This document shows, piece by piece, positions 8,504-19,323 of a DNA stretch of 64,000 nucleotides (the stretch's first letter is position 1; each line of letters opens with the position of its first letter). The notes under the pieces were generated by a model. It was not told the origin of the DNA. It worked only from the letters and a program-made list of their open reading frames with translations, and did not search any database. This DNA is from CAVVSQ01 sp963848825. GTDB lineage: Bacteria > Planctomycetota > Planctomycetia > Gemmatales > Gemmataceae. Position numbers and translations under genes: made by a program. The stretch spans positions 620,001 through 684,000 of the forward strand of contig CAWKFA010000009.1 in assembly GCA_963848825.1 (NCBI GenBank). The letters are read 5' to 3'.

Positions 8504-11500
8504 ATGCAAGATCCCTTTGAGACATTTGACGCACCCGGACTCGAAGGGGGCCAATCCGTCCCTGCACAATCTACGCCCACGCAAATCGGTCGCTATCGGG
8601 TCGAGCGGTTGGTGGGCACGGGCGGTTTTGGACTCGTTTACCTGGCCCACGATGACCTGTTGCAGCGGCTCGTCGCCATCAAGGTGCCCCATCCACAGTT
8701 CGTCGCTCAGAAGACTGATTTCGAAGCCTATTTGGCCGAAGCCCGCACGGTCGCCAACCTCGACCACGCGAACATCGTTCCGGTGTATGATGTCGGCAAC
8801 ACGAACGAATTTCCGTTCTTCGTCGTTTCGAAATTCATCGACGGGACGGACCTCGGCGGCAGGCTCAGGCAATCCCGCTTGACCCGGCGCGATGTCATTG
8901 AGCTGGTGGCGACGGTGGCGGAAGCGCTGCATTACGCCCACAAGCAGGGATTGGTGCATCGGGACGTCAAGCCTGGCAACATCCTGCTCGACAAAAGCGG
9001 CAAGCCTTTCGTGGGGGACTTTGGCCTGGCGCTGCGGGAGAAAGACGTAGGTAAGGGGCCACGATTTGCTGGGACACCTGCCTATATGAGCCCTGAACAA
9101 GCTCGTGGCGAGGGGCATCGAGTCGATGGCCGTAGCGATATTTTCAGTTTGGGCGTGGTCTTCTACGAACTATTAGTCGCCAAGCGACCTTTTCGAGCCG
9201 ACTCGCAGGACGAACTGCTCGATCAGATCGTCAGTGTCGATGTTCGTCCGCCCCGGCAAATCGACGATACCATTCCCAAGGAACTCGATCGCATTTGCCT
9301 TAAAGCACTCTCGAAACGAGCCTCCGAGCGCTTTTCGGCGGCGCTGGATATGGCCGAGGACTTGCGGCATTTTCTGGCGGGGGCGTCCTTTGAGGAAAAA
9401 TCCACGCTGACTCGCCCAGGCCTGAGTGCGGCGGACGTCGCCACACCCGTTCCCACGCCGCTGACCTCTCCCGCCAGCGATACGCAACCCATCAAGATCG
9501 TGCCGAAAGGATTGCGGTCGTTCGATGCCTCGGACGCCGACTTTTTCCTCGAACTACTCCCTGGACCTCGCGACCGAGACGGCTTGCCGGATGGTATTCG
9601 TTTCTGGAAGGTCCGGATCGAAACGACGGACGCCGATAGCACTTTTGCCGTGGGCCTGATCTATGGCCCATCGGGATGTGGTAAATCGTCGCTGGCGAAG
9701 GCCGGGTTGTTGCCGAGGCTGGCGAAGTCCGTGCTGGCCGTGTACATCGAGGCAGCCGCCGATGAAACCGAAGCACGCCTGCTCAAGGGATTGCGGCGAC
9801 AGGTGCCCGACCTGCCGGGGAACCTCGGCCTGATCGAATCGCTGGCGGCGTTGCGACAGGGGCGATTCTTGAGTGCCGGCCAAAAAGTGTTGTTGGTGCT
9901 CGACCAGTTCGAGCAATGGCTGCACGCCAAGCGGAACGAGGAGAGCACGGAACTGGTGCAGGCCCTCCGGCATTGTGACGGTGGACGTTTGCAGTGCATC
10001 GTGATGGTGCGCGATGATTTCTGGCTCGCCGTGAGCCGGTTCATGCAGGCGCTCGAAATCCGTGTCGTGGAAGGGGACAACGCGCGGCTGGTTGATCTCT
10101 TCGATCTGCGGCATGGCGCAAGGTGCTGGCGTCATTTGGCAAGGCCTTGGGAGCGTTACCGGAGGGACGTGTCAGCGAAGAACAAGATGGCTTTCTCGAT
10201 CAGGCCATTTCAGGATTGGCACAGGAAGGTAAAGTCATCTCGGTGCGGCTGGCGTTGTTCGCCGAGATGGTAAAAGGGAAGCAGTGGACCCGGGCCACGC
10301 TCAAGGATGTGGGCGGCACGGAGGGGGTCGGGGTGACTTTTCTCGAGGAGACCTTTACCGCCAAGACCGCAACGCCCCAACATCGCCTGCACCAGAAGGC
10401 GGCTCAAGCGGTCCTGAAAGCGTTGCTGCCCGAAGCGGGGACGGACATCAAGGGCCACATGCGGTCGCGACAGGCATTGCTGGACGCGTCGGGTTATGCC
10501 GGCCGCCCGAGGGATTTTGACGAACTGATCCGCATTCTTGACAGCGAAATTCGCCTCATCTCACCAACGGAGACCGCTCGATCACGAGCCGCTCGATCAC
10601 GAGCGGGAAGCGGTGGCCATCCCCGACCCTGCGAACGATGCCGGCTCGCATGTTGGCCGCTACTTCCAACTCACCCACGACTACCTTGTGCCGTCTCTAC
10701 GGGGTTGGCTCACTCGCAAGCAGAAGGAAACAAGGCGAGGCCGGGCGGAACTGCTGCTGGCGGACCTTGCCGCTGTCTGGAACGCCCGCGCGGAGAACCG
10801 GCAACTGCCTACTCTGCTGCAATGGATGCAAATCCGCTGGCGGACGGCGAAAAAGGACTGGACACGGCCGCAGCGGAAGATGATGCGCAGGGCGGGGCAG
10901 GTTCATCTGCTTCGCGGCGCCGCGGTCGCGACGCTACTGGCCGTGGCGACATTCGCGACTATTTGGATCCGCGGGCAGATTGCCGAGCAGCAGCAGGCGA
11001 CACAGGCGACCGGCATGGTCCGGCGACTTCTCGATGCGGAGACGGCTCAAGTCCCGGCCATTGTCGCCGAGATCGACGAGTTTCGCCGCTGGGCCGATCC
11101 CCTGTTGCGCGCGGAGATTGCCCAGGCGCCAGACACATCCCGGCAGAAACTCCATGCCAGTCTCGCCCTCTTGCCGGTCGACCCCGGCCAAATCCCGTTC
11201 CTGCAGGGCCGCTTACTCGACACCGAACCGCACGAGGTTCATGTCATCCGGGACGCGCTGACGGCTCACGGCGATGCTCTTCGAGAGGGGCTCTGGGCCG
11301 CGGTTTTGGCGCCGGCGAAGGGGAAGGAATCGCAACGGCTGCGCGCGGCCTCGGCCCTCGCCAAGTTCGACCCCAACAGCGCGCAATGGGCGGCGGCAAG
11401 CGCGCTCGTCGTCGATGATCTGGTTCGCGAAAATCCCGTCTTCCTCGGACACTGGAGCGACTCCTTTCGCCCCGTCCGAAAATCGCTGCTGGCCCCGCTC

Positions 11501-13999
11501 GCCGCCATCTTCCGAGATCGCAACCCCGAACGCGTCGCGGACCGCATGGTGGCGACGAACTTGCTGGCGGATTACGCGGCCGACAACCCGCGCGAGTTGG
11601 GCGAACTACTCATGGACGCCGATGACAAGCAGTTTGTCCGCCTCTACCCCTTGGTCGAGCAGTCCAGGGAACGGTGCCTCCCGCAGTTGGTTGCCGAAGT
11701 CGACAAACAACCGCCGGTTCACAAGGACAAAGTCGTTTTGGAGAGGGAGGGCGTCATTGCCGAAAACGACGCCAGGATATATCGCACGCAAGGCGTGCCG
11801 ATGCTGGCCAAGCGGTTTCCGGTTCGCATGGAAGCCGGCAAGAAATACCAGCTAACCATGGACAGCACGGAACTCGACTCGTTTTTGATCCTTCAAGACA
11901 AAGTGGGCAAGGAGTTGGCCGCCGACGACGATAGCGGCGGCGCCTTGAACGCGAGGCTGGTGTACCGTGCGGAACGCGCTGATGTTTACACGGTGTTCGC
12001 CGCGGCGTTCGCGAAGACGGGCGCGTTCCAACTCAGAATCGTTGAACTGTCTACTGAGGGCGATAGCGTTTTGGAAAAGAAGGATGTCATTGCAGGCGAC
12101 GAAGCGCCGGTCAAGCCTTCCCAGGCGGCGAAGAAGCCCGCGAAACGATACGAGGTTCGACTGGCAGCCGGCAAGACTTACCGGCTGACGATGGACAGCA
12201 AGGACTTCGACTCGTACCTGATCCTGCAAGATAAGGAGGGCAAGGAATTGGCGTTCGACGACGATGGCGGCGGGGCCCTGAACTCGATGCTGGTATTCAG
12301 CCCGGAGCGCGATGACATTTACACGGTGTTCGCCGCGGCGTTCGAGAAAACGGGCACGTTCCAACTGAGAGTCGTGGAACTGTTGTCTGCCGAAAAGCTT
12401 GTTTTCGAGACGAAGGATGTCATTGACAAGAACGATGGAACGGTGAGGCGCTCGCCCTGGAATCCGGTACTCGCCAAGCGGTTTCCGGTCCCCCTGGAAG
12501 CTGGCAAAATATATCGGCTGTCGATGCATGGCAAAACTCTCGACTCGTCCTTGATCCTTCAAGACAAGGAGGCCACGGAATTGGGGTTCAATGGCGAGGG
12601 GGACCCGAACGCGATGCTGGAGTACCGACCCGCGCGTGATGACGTTTACACGGTGGTCGCCGGTTCCGCCAAGGGGACTGGCGCATTTCAATTGAGTGTG
12701 GTGGAGGTCTTTACCGGCGACGATGGCAAGGAAACATTGGCGAAGCGTCAGGCGAACGCGACGGTGGCGCTGCTGAAAATGAATCAAGCGGACAAAGTTT
12801 GGCAGCTTTTGAAGCACAGCCCCGATCCGCGGGTGAGGAGTTATTTGATCCATCGTTTCGGACCGCTTGGCGCCGACGCCGGTGCTATCATCAAACGGTT
12901 TGATGACGAACCAGACATCACGATTCGCCGCGCGTTGATCCTGAGCCTGGGGGATTTCGCGGAGGGGGCGATACCGGCCGCGGACCGGCAGCTGATGACG
13001 ACGAAATTACAAGCGCTCTACCGGACCGACGGCGATCCGGGGCTGCACGCGGCGTCGGAATGGTTGCTCAGGACGTGGAAACATGAGCCCTGGTTGAAGC
13101 AAGTGAACGAAGACTGGGCGAAGGACAAGGAGCAAACCGCGAAGCGGGTTGACGCCATCAAGGCATTGATTGCCCAGGACAAGGAAAAGACACCGCCAAA
13201 TTGGTACGTCAACGGGCAGGGACAAACGATGGTGGTGATTCCCGGGTCGGTGGAACTCATGATGGGTTCGCCGACGGCGGAAGCGGCGCACTGGACCAAC
13301 GAGGCCCAGTACAAGAAGCGGATCGGTCGGACATTCGCGATCGCGGCCAAATCGGTGACGATGGAGCAATATCGAATGTTTTTTAAAGGGTACTACACCG
13401 GTGAGGCAACCTATCATCGGATGCCGGATTTGCCGGCGGTCTCGATCGACTGGTATTATGCTGTATCGTACTGCAACTGGTTGAGCGGCAAGGAAGGTAT
13501 CGCGGAAAAGGAGTGGTGCTACGAAAGGGATCCGCAGGGGCCGGGGCTCAAACTCAGGAAAAACTATTTGCATTTGAGCGGTTATCGGCTGCCGACGGAA
13601 GCGGAGATGGAGTATGCCATCCGCGCGGGAGCGGTGACGGCGCGGTACTTTGGCGAGACGGAAGAATTGTTGCGGAAGTATGCCTGGTACAATAAAAACT
13701 CGGAGGAGATGCCCTGGCCCGTGGGCAGCCTGAAACCAAACGATTTGGGATTATTTGACGCGCTCGGGAACGTGTGCACATGGTGCCAGGAAAGTTACAA
13801 AGTCTATGCGCCGGGGCAGAAAATGACCAATGACATTGAGGACTGGCAAGTGTCCACCGCTCCAGATGACCGTGTGTTGCGGGGCGGCTCGTTCTACAAT
13901 CATGCGTCCAACCTCCGCTCAGCCTTCCGTTTCAAGCTCGCGCCGTCGATAAGGCTGATCTACAATGGAATACGTCCGTCGAGGACTTTGATCCCCTGA
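8504..13999 (+). CDS. Ser/Thr kinase - STAND-type NTPase - PPC repeats - FGE-like fusion (two frameshifts)
   Basis: The N-terminal Hanks kinase has GTGGFG (P-loop), VAIK, VHRDVKPGNILL, VGDFGLAL and GTPAYMSPEQ, all catalytic residues present. It is followed by an NTPase of nSTAND type with Walker A GPSGCGKSSLAKAGLL and Walker B VLLVLDQFEQWL, ending in the QLTHDYLVPSLR segment. One membrane helix lies near 10910-10980. Three PPC-like beta domains of about 105 aa follow (11740-12070, 12080-12390, 12400-12710; each with LDSxLILQDK and DVYTVxA). The C-terminus (13200-13990) is a formylglycine-generating-enzyme-like domain (RLPTEAEMEYAIRAG, RVLRGGSF). Reading frame changes near 10110-10125 and 10560-10600; the second sits at a 15-bp tandem repeat. 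Total is about 1,830 aa. Kinase inside and FGE outside the membrane is inferred. The fusion type is known from Gemmata relatives. Confidence 0.87.
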
Positions 14000-14021
14000 A
14001 TTCCGTACTACTTTACTATGC

Positions 14022-15899
14022 TCAGCCACGCGGAGATTTATCCGGCATCCAGCGGGCGGCCAGCAGGGTGATGTCGTCGAATTGATCAGCGGTGCCGATA
14101 TGGGAGCGCAGTTCGGATACGATTCGTTCGACCAATATCGTGGCCGAGGGGGCGCCGTTGCCCAGCAACTCTAACAAGTGCTTTTCCGAGAAGGACTTGC
14201 CCGCGAGGTCTCGAGCGTCCGTCACGCCATCGGTGTGCATCAGCAGGATGTCGCCGCGTTCCAGCCTGGTCTTGCTCAGGTCAAACGAGGCGTCGGGCAG
14301 CACGCCGACGACGGGGCCCGTCGGCTCGAGCCGAGCTTTGACCCCTTGTGGACCGATGATGGTTGGCGAGTCGTGGCCGGCGTTCACATAGGTCAGTTCG
14401 CCGGTTGTCGTATCCAGGATGCCAATAAACAACGTCACGAACATGCAGGCGCTGGCATGATTGTTGGCCACGTACTTGTTCGTGTGCTCGACCGCGAGCA
14501 GCACGATCAAGTCCGCGAACAGGCCAGAGCGGCGCCGGCTGGCCGGCAGGATCGCGACGTCGGACCGCTGGTCGGCTTCATCATTGGCGATGCCCATGAA
14601 CACCTTGAGGCCAGTTTGCATGCAGAACGCGCGGATCAAACTGCGAAACAGGGCCATGAATAACGCGGCTCCCACTCCCTTGTCGCAGACGTCGGCCATG
14701 ACCAGGGCCACGTGATGCGCCGACAACGGGAAACAGTCGTAAAAGTCGCCAGCGACCTCGCGCGCCGGCTGGAAGTGGGCCACGACCTCCCAGCCGGGAG
14801 TTGGCGGCAACGTCTCGGGCAGGAAGCCGATCTGGATGTTTCGGCCAATCTGCAGCTCGCGCTCATACAGCAAGAACTTCTTCTGGCGCTGTAGCTCGGC
14901 CTGCTCCTGTTCGATCCGGGCGACACCGGCGGCGACACCTCCTGCCAGCAGTTCCACGAGCATGGCATCCAGCTTGGAGAGCGCCGCCAGGCCGGCCCGG
15001 GCACTGCTTGCTGCGCGATCGCCGTACAGGGCGCCGAGGACGGCGCCGCTCTTGTCCAGAATGGGGGCCGCCACCACGGCGTTGACACCGACCAGGCTCT
15101 CGAGCGGCCCGGCGTTCGCCGGCACTTGCCAAAAGGTCCGCTTCTCGGCCAGGATGCGGCTGAGGATATGCCGGCTCGCCTGCCTTTCCTCGGCCAGGCG
15201 GTTGTGGGCAAAGACTTTCTGCGCCTGCATCCGCCATTTCCCATTCTGATAAAGCAGAACCTGTCCCGAATCGAGACCGACGAGGTCCACGACCGCGCCC
15301 GCGGCCTTGTCAAAAAACTCCGACGAGTTAGCCGCGCTCTGCAGCACCTCCATGGCCACCTGAAGCCACCGTATCATGGTGTCGTTGTGAAGGTCACTGG
15401 GGGCGGCCGACCGGTCCAGCCGGGGACGGCCATCCAACACCGCCCCAGGTGGAATCGTTGCTTCCGCGAGGGTCTGCAACGGCGTGGCCCGATCTCCCTC
15501 GATCAGCGGCGCCTCAAGCACGTTGCCGCCCGGTGGGGACGACGTGTCCGCCATCTGGATACCGATCTTCTTGGTCCCGATAACCAGGAACACCGGCAAG
15601 GACATCTCCCGAGAAGCACCGACTTCCAGTTGGCTCCCGTCCAGAAAGCGAATGGGCATTCGGCGCAGGTTGGTGATGCGGGCTTGCCCTGGCGTCAACG
15701 ACTCCGCGGCGAGATGGCGCCGCGACACGACTTGCTCGTCCAGGCGCGCGACCACGACGCGCCAGTGGGTTTCCTCCTGGCGCGTCGTGTACGGGCCCTC
15801 TTCCCCTTCAGCCTGACGACCCAATTCGACCAGGCCGGGGCATTTAACCGAGTGGACCAGTTGTTGGTTCTCGTACACTTCAATTTGTAGTTCTGGCAT
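14022..15899 (-). CDS. FHA-GAF-SpoIIE (PP2C) phosphatase
   Basis: This 625-aa protein has an FHA-like N-terminus (VELGRQ, VVSRRHLAAE, RITNL; residues 1-115), a GAF domain (about 180-330, VDLVGLDSGQVLLY, NAVVAAPILDKSGAVLGALYGD), a helical linker and a C-terminal SpoIIE-type PP2C domain (AREVAGDFYDCF, ALVMADVCDKGVGAALFMA, VNAGHDSP, LMHTDGVTDARD). Aspartates for the two metals are present in GDFYD, ADVCDKG and DGVTDA. RsbU/SpoIIE phosphatases dephosphorylate STAS antagonists, and the next genes upstream encode an RsbW-like kinase and a STAS protein, so it is the likely switch-on phosphatase of that module. The FHA-GAF part is paralogous to that of the adenylate cyclase at 28475-30290. Confidence 0.92.
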   Translation of the reverse strand: MPELQIEVYENQQLVHSVKCPGLVELGRQAEGEEGPYTTRQEETHWRVVVARLDEQVVSRRHLAAESLTPGQARITNLRRMPIRFLDGSQLEVGASREMSLPVFLVIGTKKIGIQMADTSSPPGGNVLEAPLIEGDRATPLQTLAEATIPPGAVLDGRPRLDRSAAPSDLHNDTMIRWLQVAMEVLQSAANSSEFFDKAAGAVVDLVGLDSGQVLLYQNGKWRMQAQKVFAHNRLAEERQASRHILSRILAEKRTFWQVPANAGPLESLVGVNAVVAAPILDKSGAVLGALYGDRAASSARAGLAALSKLDAMLVELLAGGVAAGVARIEQEQAELQRQKKFLLYERELQIGRNIQIGFLPETLPPTPGWEVVAHFQPAREVAGDFYDCFPLSAHHVALVMADVCDKGVGAALFMALFRSLIRAFCMQTGLKVFMGIANDEADQRSDVAILPASRRRSGLFADLIVLLAVEHTNKYVANNHASACMFVTLFIGILDTTTGELTYVNAGHDSPTIIGPQGVKARLEPTGPVVGVLPDASFDLSKTRLERGDILLMHTDGVTDARDLAGKSFSEKHLLELLGNGAPSATILVERIVSELRSHIGTADQFDDITLLAARWMPDKSPRG

Positions 15900-15948
15900 G
15901 CCAACTTCCTCGTCCAGCAGATCGGTGTCGCTGACGCCCGTCGCCGCG

Positions 15949-16380
15949 CTACTTGGCTGGTGGCGGATCGGGTCGCTTCATGCTCAGTACGCTCCGGTTC
16001 CGATCCCCGACCCGCTCGTAGCTGAACGAGTCAACGTCGTGCAATGCCAGGAACACCCCCAGTCCGCCAAACTTTCGTTCCGCGGCCGGGGCCATCAAGT
16101 CCTCCGGTGGGGGGGTCTGCGACGGGTCGTAGGGAATGGCGGTATCTTCGAGCGTGACGGTCAGCAGCCGGTCGTCCAACTCGGCCCGGAGGTCGACCGT
16201 CCCGGAAAGGTTTGCCTTGTTGTACCCATGGGTGATGGTGTTGGTTACCAACTCGATGACCGCCAGGCGCAACCGGTAGGCGGCGCGCTGCTCCAGGCCG
16301 GCGGCCGTGGCGGCCTCCTTCACGAACTCCGAAACTGCCGACAGCGATTCGAGATCAGCCGGGACGCGTAAATCTTGCAT
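15949..16380 (-). CDS. RsbW/SpoIIAB-like anti-sigma factor kinase
   Basis: This 143-aa GHKL ATPase has N box RLAVIELVTNTITHGY, a D-box-like LEDTAIPYDP and G box FGGLGVFLALHDVD. This is the family that phosphorylates STAS antagonists and sequesters a target such as a sigma factor. It is co-directional between the STAS gene (ten bases upstream) and the FHA-GAF-SpoIIE phosphatase, the standard kinase/antagonist/phosphatase trio. No sigma-factor gene is nearby, so the target may be something else, possibly one of the metabolic proteins in the operon (inference). Confidence 0.9.
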   Translation of the reverse strand: MQDLRVPADLESLSAVSEFVKEAATAAGLEQRAAYRLRLAVIELVTNTITHGYNKANLSGTVDLRAELDDRLLTVTLEDTAIPYDPSQTPPPEDLMAPAAERKFGGLGVFLALHDVDSFSYERVGDRNRSVLSMKRPDPPPAK

Positions 16381-16389
16381 GGAATTCCG

Positions 16390-16716
16390 TCATTTCACGG
16401 GCGAGAACTCTTGCTGCACGATGACGCTGTGGAGGAGCCCCGTCCGACGCAGAGTGTCCAGGATCGGCTCCTGCGGGGCAATCACGTAAACGTCCACACC
16501 GGGCCCCATTTTTTGCTTGGCAAAAATGAGCATGCGGACGCCCGCGCTGGCCATGAACTCAAGGTCCTTGACCACGAGCACAAGCCGCCTGGGCTTCAGC
16601 GCCGCCGCATTCTCAAGTTCGGTCTGGAACAGCGGGGCCGTCAAGGCATCCAGCGAACCTGCCAGGGTGATCGCCGCGACATCCTCTTTCACCACGAGTA
16701 CGACTGAGAGAGCCAT
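16390..16716 (-). CDS. STAS-domain anti-sigma factor antagonist (copy 2)
   Basis: The start at 16716 has AAGGGG six bases upstream; the in-frame ATG at 16758 lacks one. The product is a single 108-aa STAS domain (LVVKEDVAAITLAGSLDALT; LVLVVKDLEFMASAGVRML). The serine in FMASAGVRML is at the position phosphorylated in RsbV/SpoIIAA. It ends ten bases before the RsbW-like gene, indicating translation as a unit. It is about 70 bases downstream of glgX. Confidence 0.9.
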   Translation of the reverse strand: MALSVVLVVKEDVAAITLAGSLDALTAPLFQTELENAAALKPRRLVLVVKDLEFMASAGVRMLIFAKQKMGPGVDVYVIAPQEPILDTLRRTGLLHSVIVQQEFSPVK

Positions 16717-16785
16717 GAGATTCCCCTTGGGATGATGCGTTGTAAAAAGCGATGCCAAGCGGCGGCCATGCCTGTGCGGTCCCGA

Positions 16786-18908
16786 TCAACGCCCAACCAG
16801 GACCACCACCGAGCGCTCGCCAACCAGGAAGCCATCCTGGTCGGAAACTGTAGGCTCTGCGCCGACCGGCCACCGGTCCTCCGGTGGGGAGACTCCGGTG
16901 TTGGTGCTGACGTGCCAACTCATGCCCTCTGGCAGCCGGGGCAGTTCAAACCAGTTTGCTTCCCAGTGCATGTTCATGGCCACGTAGATGTGGTCGACGT
17001 CCTCTCGCACCGGGTCGCGTGGCAGGGCCGCGGAGCATGAATGCCAGTGTCCGATCGTCGGCCGACCAGTCGGCGTGCCAGGCCCGGGTGCCGTGCCAGC
17101 TCAGATCGATGCCCTCGCCGTCGGCGTTGCCGAGATGCACAGCGGCTCCGCAGCGCCGGGTGGGCCTTGCGGAAGGCGATGCAGTGCTTGACGAAGCGGA
17201 ACAGCTCGGCGTTGGCCTCGCAGCAGCCGCCAGTCGAGCCAGTTCAGCTCGTTGTCCTGGCAGTAGGTGTTGTTGTTGCCGCGCTGGGTCCGGCCCACCT
17301 CGTCGCCCATGAGCAGCATGGGCACGCCCTGGCTGACCAGCAGCATGGCCACGGCGTTCTTGATCTGCCGCCGGCGCAAGCGCATTGATCGCCGGGATCG
17401 TCGGTCGGCCCTTCCCAGCCGCAGTTCCAGCTGTCGTTGTCGTTGGCGCCGTCGCGGTTGTCCTCGCCGTTGGCCTCGTTGTGCTTGCCGTTGTAGGAGA
17501 CCAGGTCGTGCGAGCGTGAAGCCGTCGTGGCAGGTGATGAAGTTGACCGAGGCGGTCGGCCCGCGGCCGGCTGTACAGGTCGGGCGAGCCCTGCAGGCGC
17601 TGGGCCATCTCGCCGACCTGGCCGGGCTCGCCCTTGAGGAACTTGCGCAGCGCAGTCGCGGTACTTGCCGTTCCACTCGGCCCAGCGGCCGTAGGCCGGG
17701 AAGGAGCCGACCTGGTAGAGCCCGCCGGCGTCCCAGGCCTCGGCGATCAGCTTGCACTTGGCCAGGACCGGGTCGAAGGCCAGCGTCTCCAGCAGGGGCG
17801 GGTTGGCCAGCGGCGCGCCCTACGGGGTCGCGGCCGAGGATCGAGGCGAGGTCGAAGCGGAAGCCGTCGATGTGGTAGTCGGCCGCCCAGTAGCGCAGGC
17901 AGTCGAGCACCAGGTTGCGCACGACCGGGTTGTTGCAGTTCAGCGTGTTGCCGGTGCCGCTGAAGTTGTAGTAGTAGCCCTCCGGCGTGAGCATGTAGTA
18001 GGTCTTGTTGTCGATGCCCCGGAAGGAGATGTACGGGCCGCGCTCGTTGCCCTTCGGCGGTGTGGTTGAAGACGACGTCGAGGAAGACCTCGATGCCGTT
18101 CCTGTGCAGCTCCTTGACCAGGGCCTTCAGCTCATCGACCTGCATGCCGAGCTTGCCCGTGGCGGCGTAGCCGGCCTTGGGGGCGAAGAAGCCGAGGGTG
18201 CTGTAGCCCCAGTAGTTCAGCAGCAGTGCGCCGTCCACGGGGCTGGGCCGGCTGTTCTCGAACTCGTCGAACTCGTAGATCGGCATCAGCTCGACGCAGT
18301 TGACGCCCAGCTCTTTCAGGTAGGGGATCTTCTCGCGGATGCCGGCGAAGGTGCCGGGGAACTTGACGCCCGACGAAGGGTGCCGGGTGAAGCCGCGCAC
18401 GTGCATCTCGTAGATGACCAGGTCTTCGATCGGCGTCTCGAGCGGCCGGTCGCCCTCCCAGTCGAAGTCGTCGAAGACGATGCCGGCCGCGGTGCTGGAC
18501 AGATGCCGTTCCAGTCCGGGGTCGCGCCCCAGACTTCGCGGCCGCCGATGGCGCGGGCGTAGGGGTCGAGCAGGATCTTCGTGCGGTCGAAGCGGTGGCC
18601 GGCGGCCGGGTCGAACGGGCCCGTCCATGCGGTAGCCGTACTCGATGTTCTCGTAGTCGAGGTCGAAGACGATCATGGCGAAGACGTTGCCGATGCGGAA
18701 CGCCTGGCGGGAAGGGGATCTCGACCAGCGGTTGGCGGCTCGCCCTTGCTTGAACAGCACCAGCGTGCAGGCGGTGGCGTGGCTGGAGAAGATGGAGAAA
18801 TTCACGCCCGCCCGGCACCAACGTGGCGCCGAAGGGGAACGGCCTGCCCGACGCGAAGCTTGAAGCCTCGATGCTCATGCGTTTCGGGTAGACATCGATG
18901 CGATCCAC
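16786..18908 (-). CDS. glgX: Glycogen debranching enzyme GlgX (multiple frameshifts)
   Basis: The GTG start at 18908 is preceded by GAGGAA and gives MSIEASSFASGRPFPFGATL soon after. Assembled across frames, the protein has the N-terminal CBM48 region (VNFSIFSSHATACTLVLF), glycosidase start LETPIEDLVIYEMHVRGFTR, LGVNCVELMPIYEF, EVFLDVVFNHTAEG, nucleophile region IDGFRFDLASILGRDP, VNFITCHDGFTL and MLLMGDEVGRTQRGNNN, then EANWFELPRLPEG at the end. About 700 aa matches GlgX (alpha-1,6 debranching of glycogen). There are at least ten frame changes; the six or seven I resolved (about 17033, 17139, 17225, 17379, 17392, 17511, 17569) are each one extra G or C. No nonsense changes were found, which argues for sequence error. 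It lies between two STAS genes. Confidence 0.85.
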
Positions 18909-18945
18909 GGTCGTTCCTCAATCGAGTGGGCGAAACGGCATGACC

Positions 18946-19297
18946 TCACGGCGTCTTCGGCACCAAGGCCAGTTCGGCAAGACCAGCCTCCAGGGTGGGG
19001 TGATGGTGGAACAAGTCAAGAAAACCGGTCAACGACATGGTGCTTCGCAGATCTTCCGAGAGCCCCACCAGCAGGATCTTGCCCCCTCGGCCGCGGATCG
19101 TCCGGTAGAGCACCAGCAGCATGCGCAGCCCGGCACTGGACATGAACGAGACCCGGTCATGTCCAGGATCACCTTCGCATCCGGCGCCGCCAACTGCCAG
19201 GACCTTCTCTTGCGGCTGGCCGGTGGTCTGAGCCGTCAACTCGCCCTCGAGTCGCACGACCGTTGACGTCCGCCACCTTCTTGCTGCTGATTTCCAT
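18946..19297 (-). CDS. STAS-domain anti-sigma factor antagonist (copy 1, frameshifted)
   Basis: The start at 19297 has CAGGAG about eight bases upstream (MEISSKKVADV). The frame changes near 19255 into TVVRLEGELTAQT and near 19160-19190 before VSFMSSAGLRMLLVLYRTIR. The serine of FMSSAGLRML is the expected phosphorylation site of STAS antagonists. It is about 116 aa, followed after 37 bases by glgX and preceded after 26 bases by the AGE-family gene, so it is embedded in the sugar operon. It is a different sequence from the STAS gene at 16390, suggesting two inputs or two targets for one RsbW-like kinase. Confidence 0.85.
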
Positions 19298-19323
19298 TGG
19301 TTCACTCCTGGAATCCGCTCCTG

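Noticed and set aside
11852..12853. 333-aa minus-strand ORF
   Set aside because: Antisense to the three PPC-like repeats of the kinase fusion; its own internal repetition is inherited from them.
15126..15890. 254-aa plus-strand ORF
   Set aside because: Antisense to the FHA-GAF part of the SpoIIE phosphatase.
16786..18908. glgX as a true pseudogene
   Set aside because: Disruptions are single-base length changes without substitutions to stops, all conserved motifs remain, and many other genes in the window show the same kind of break.
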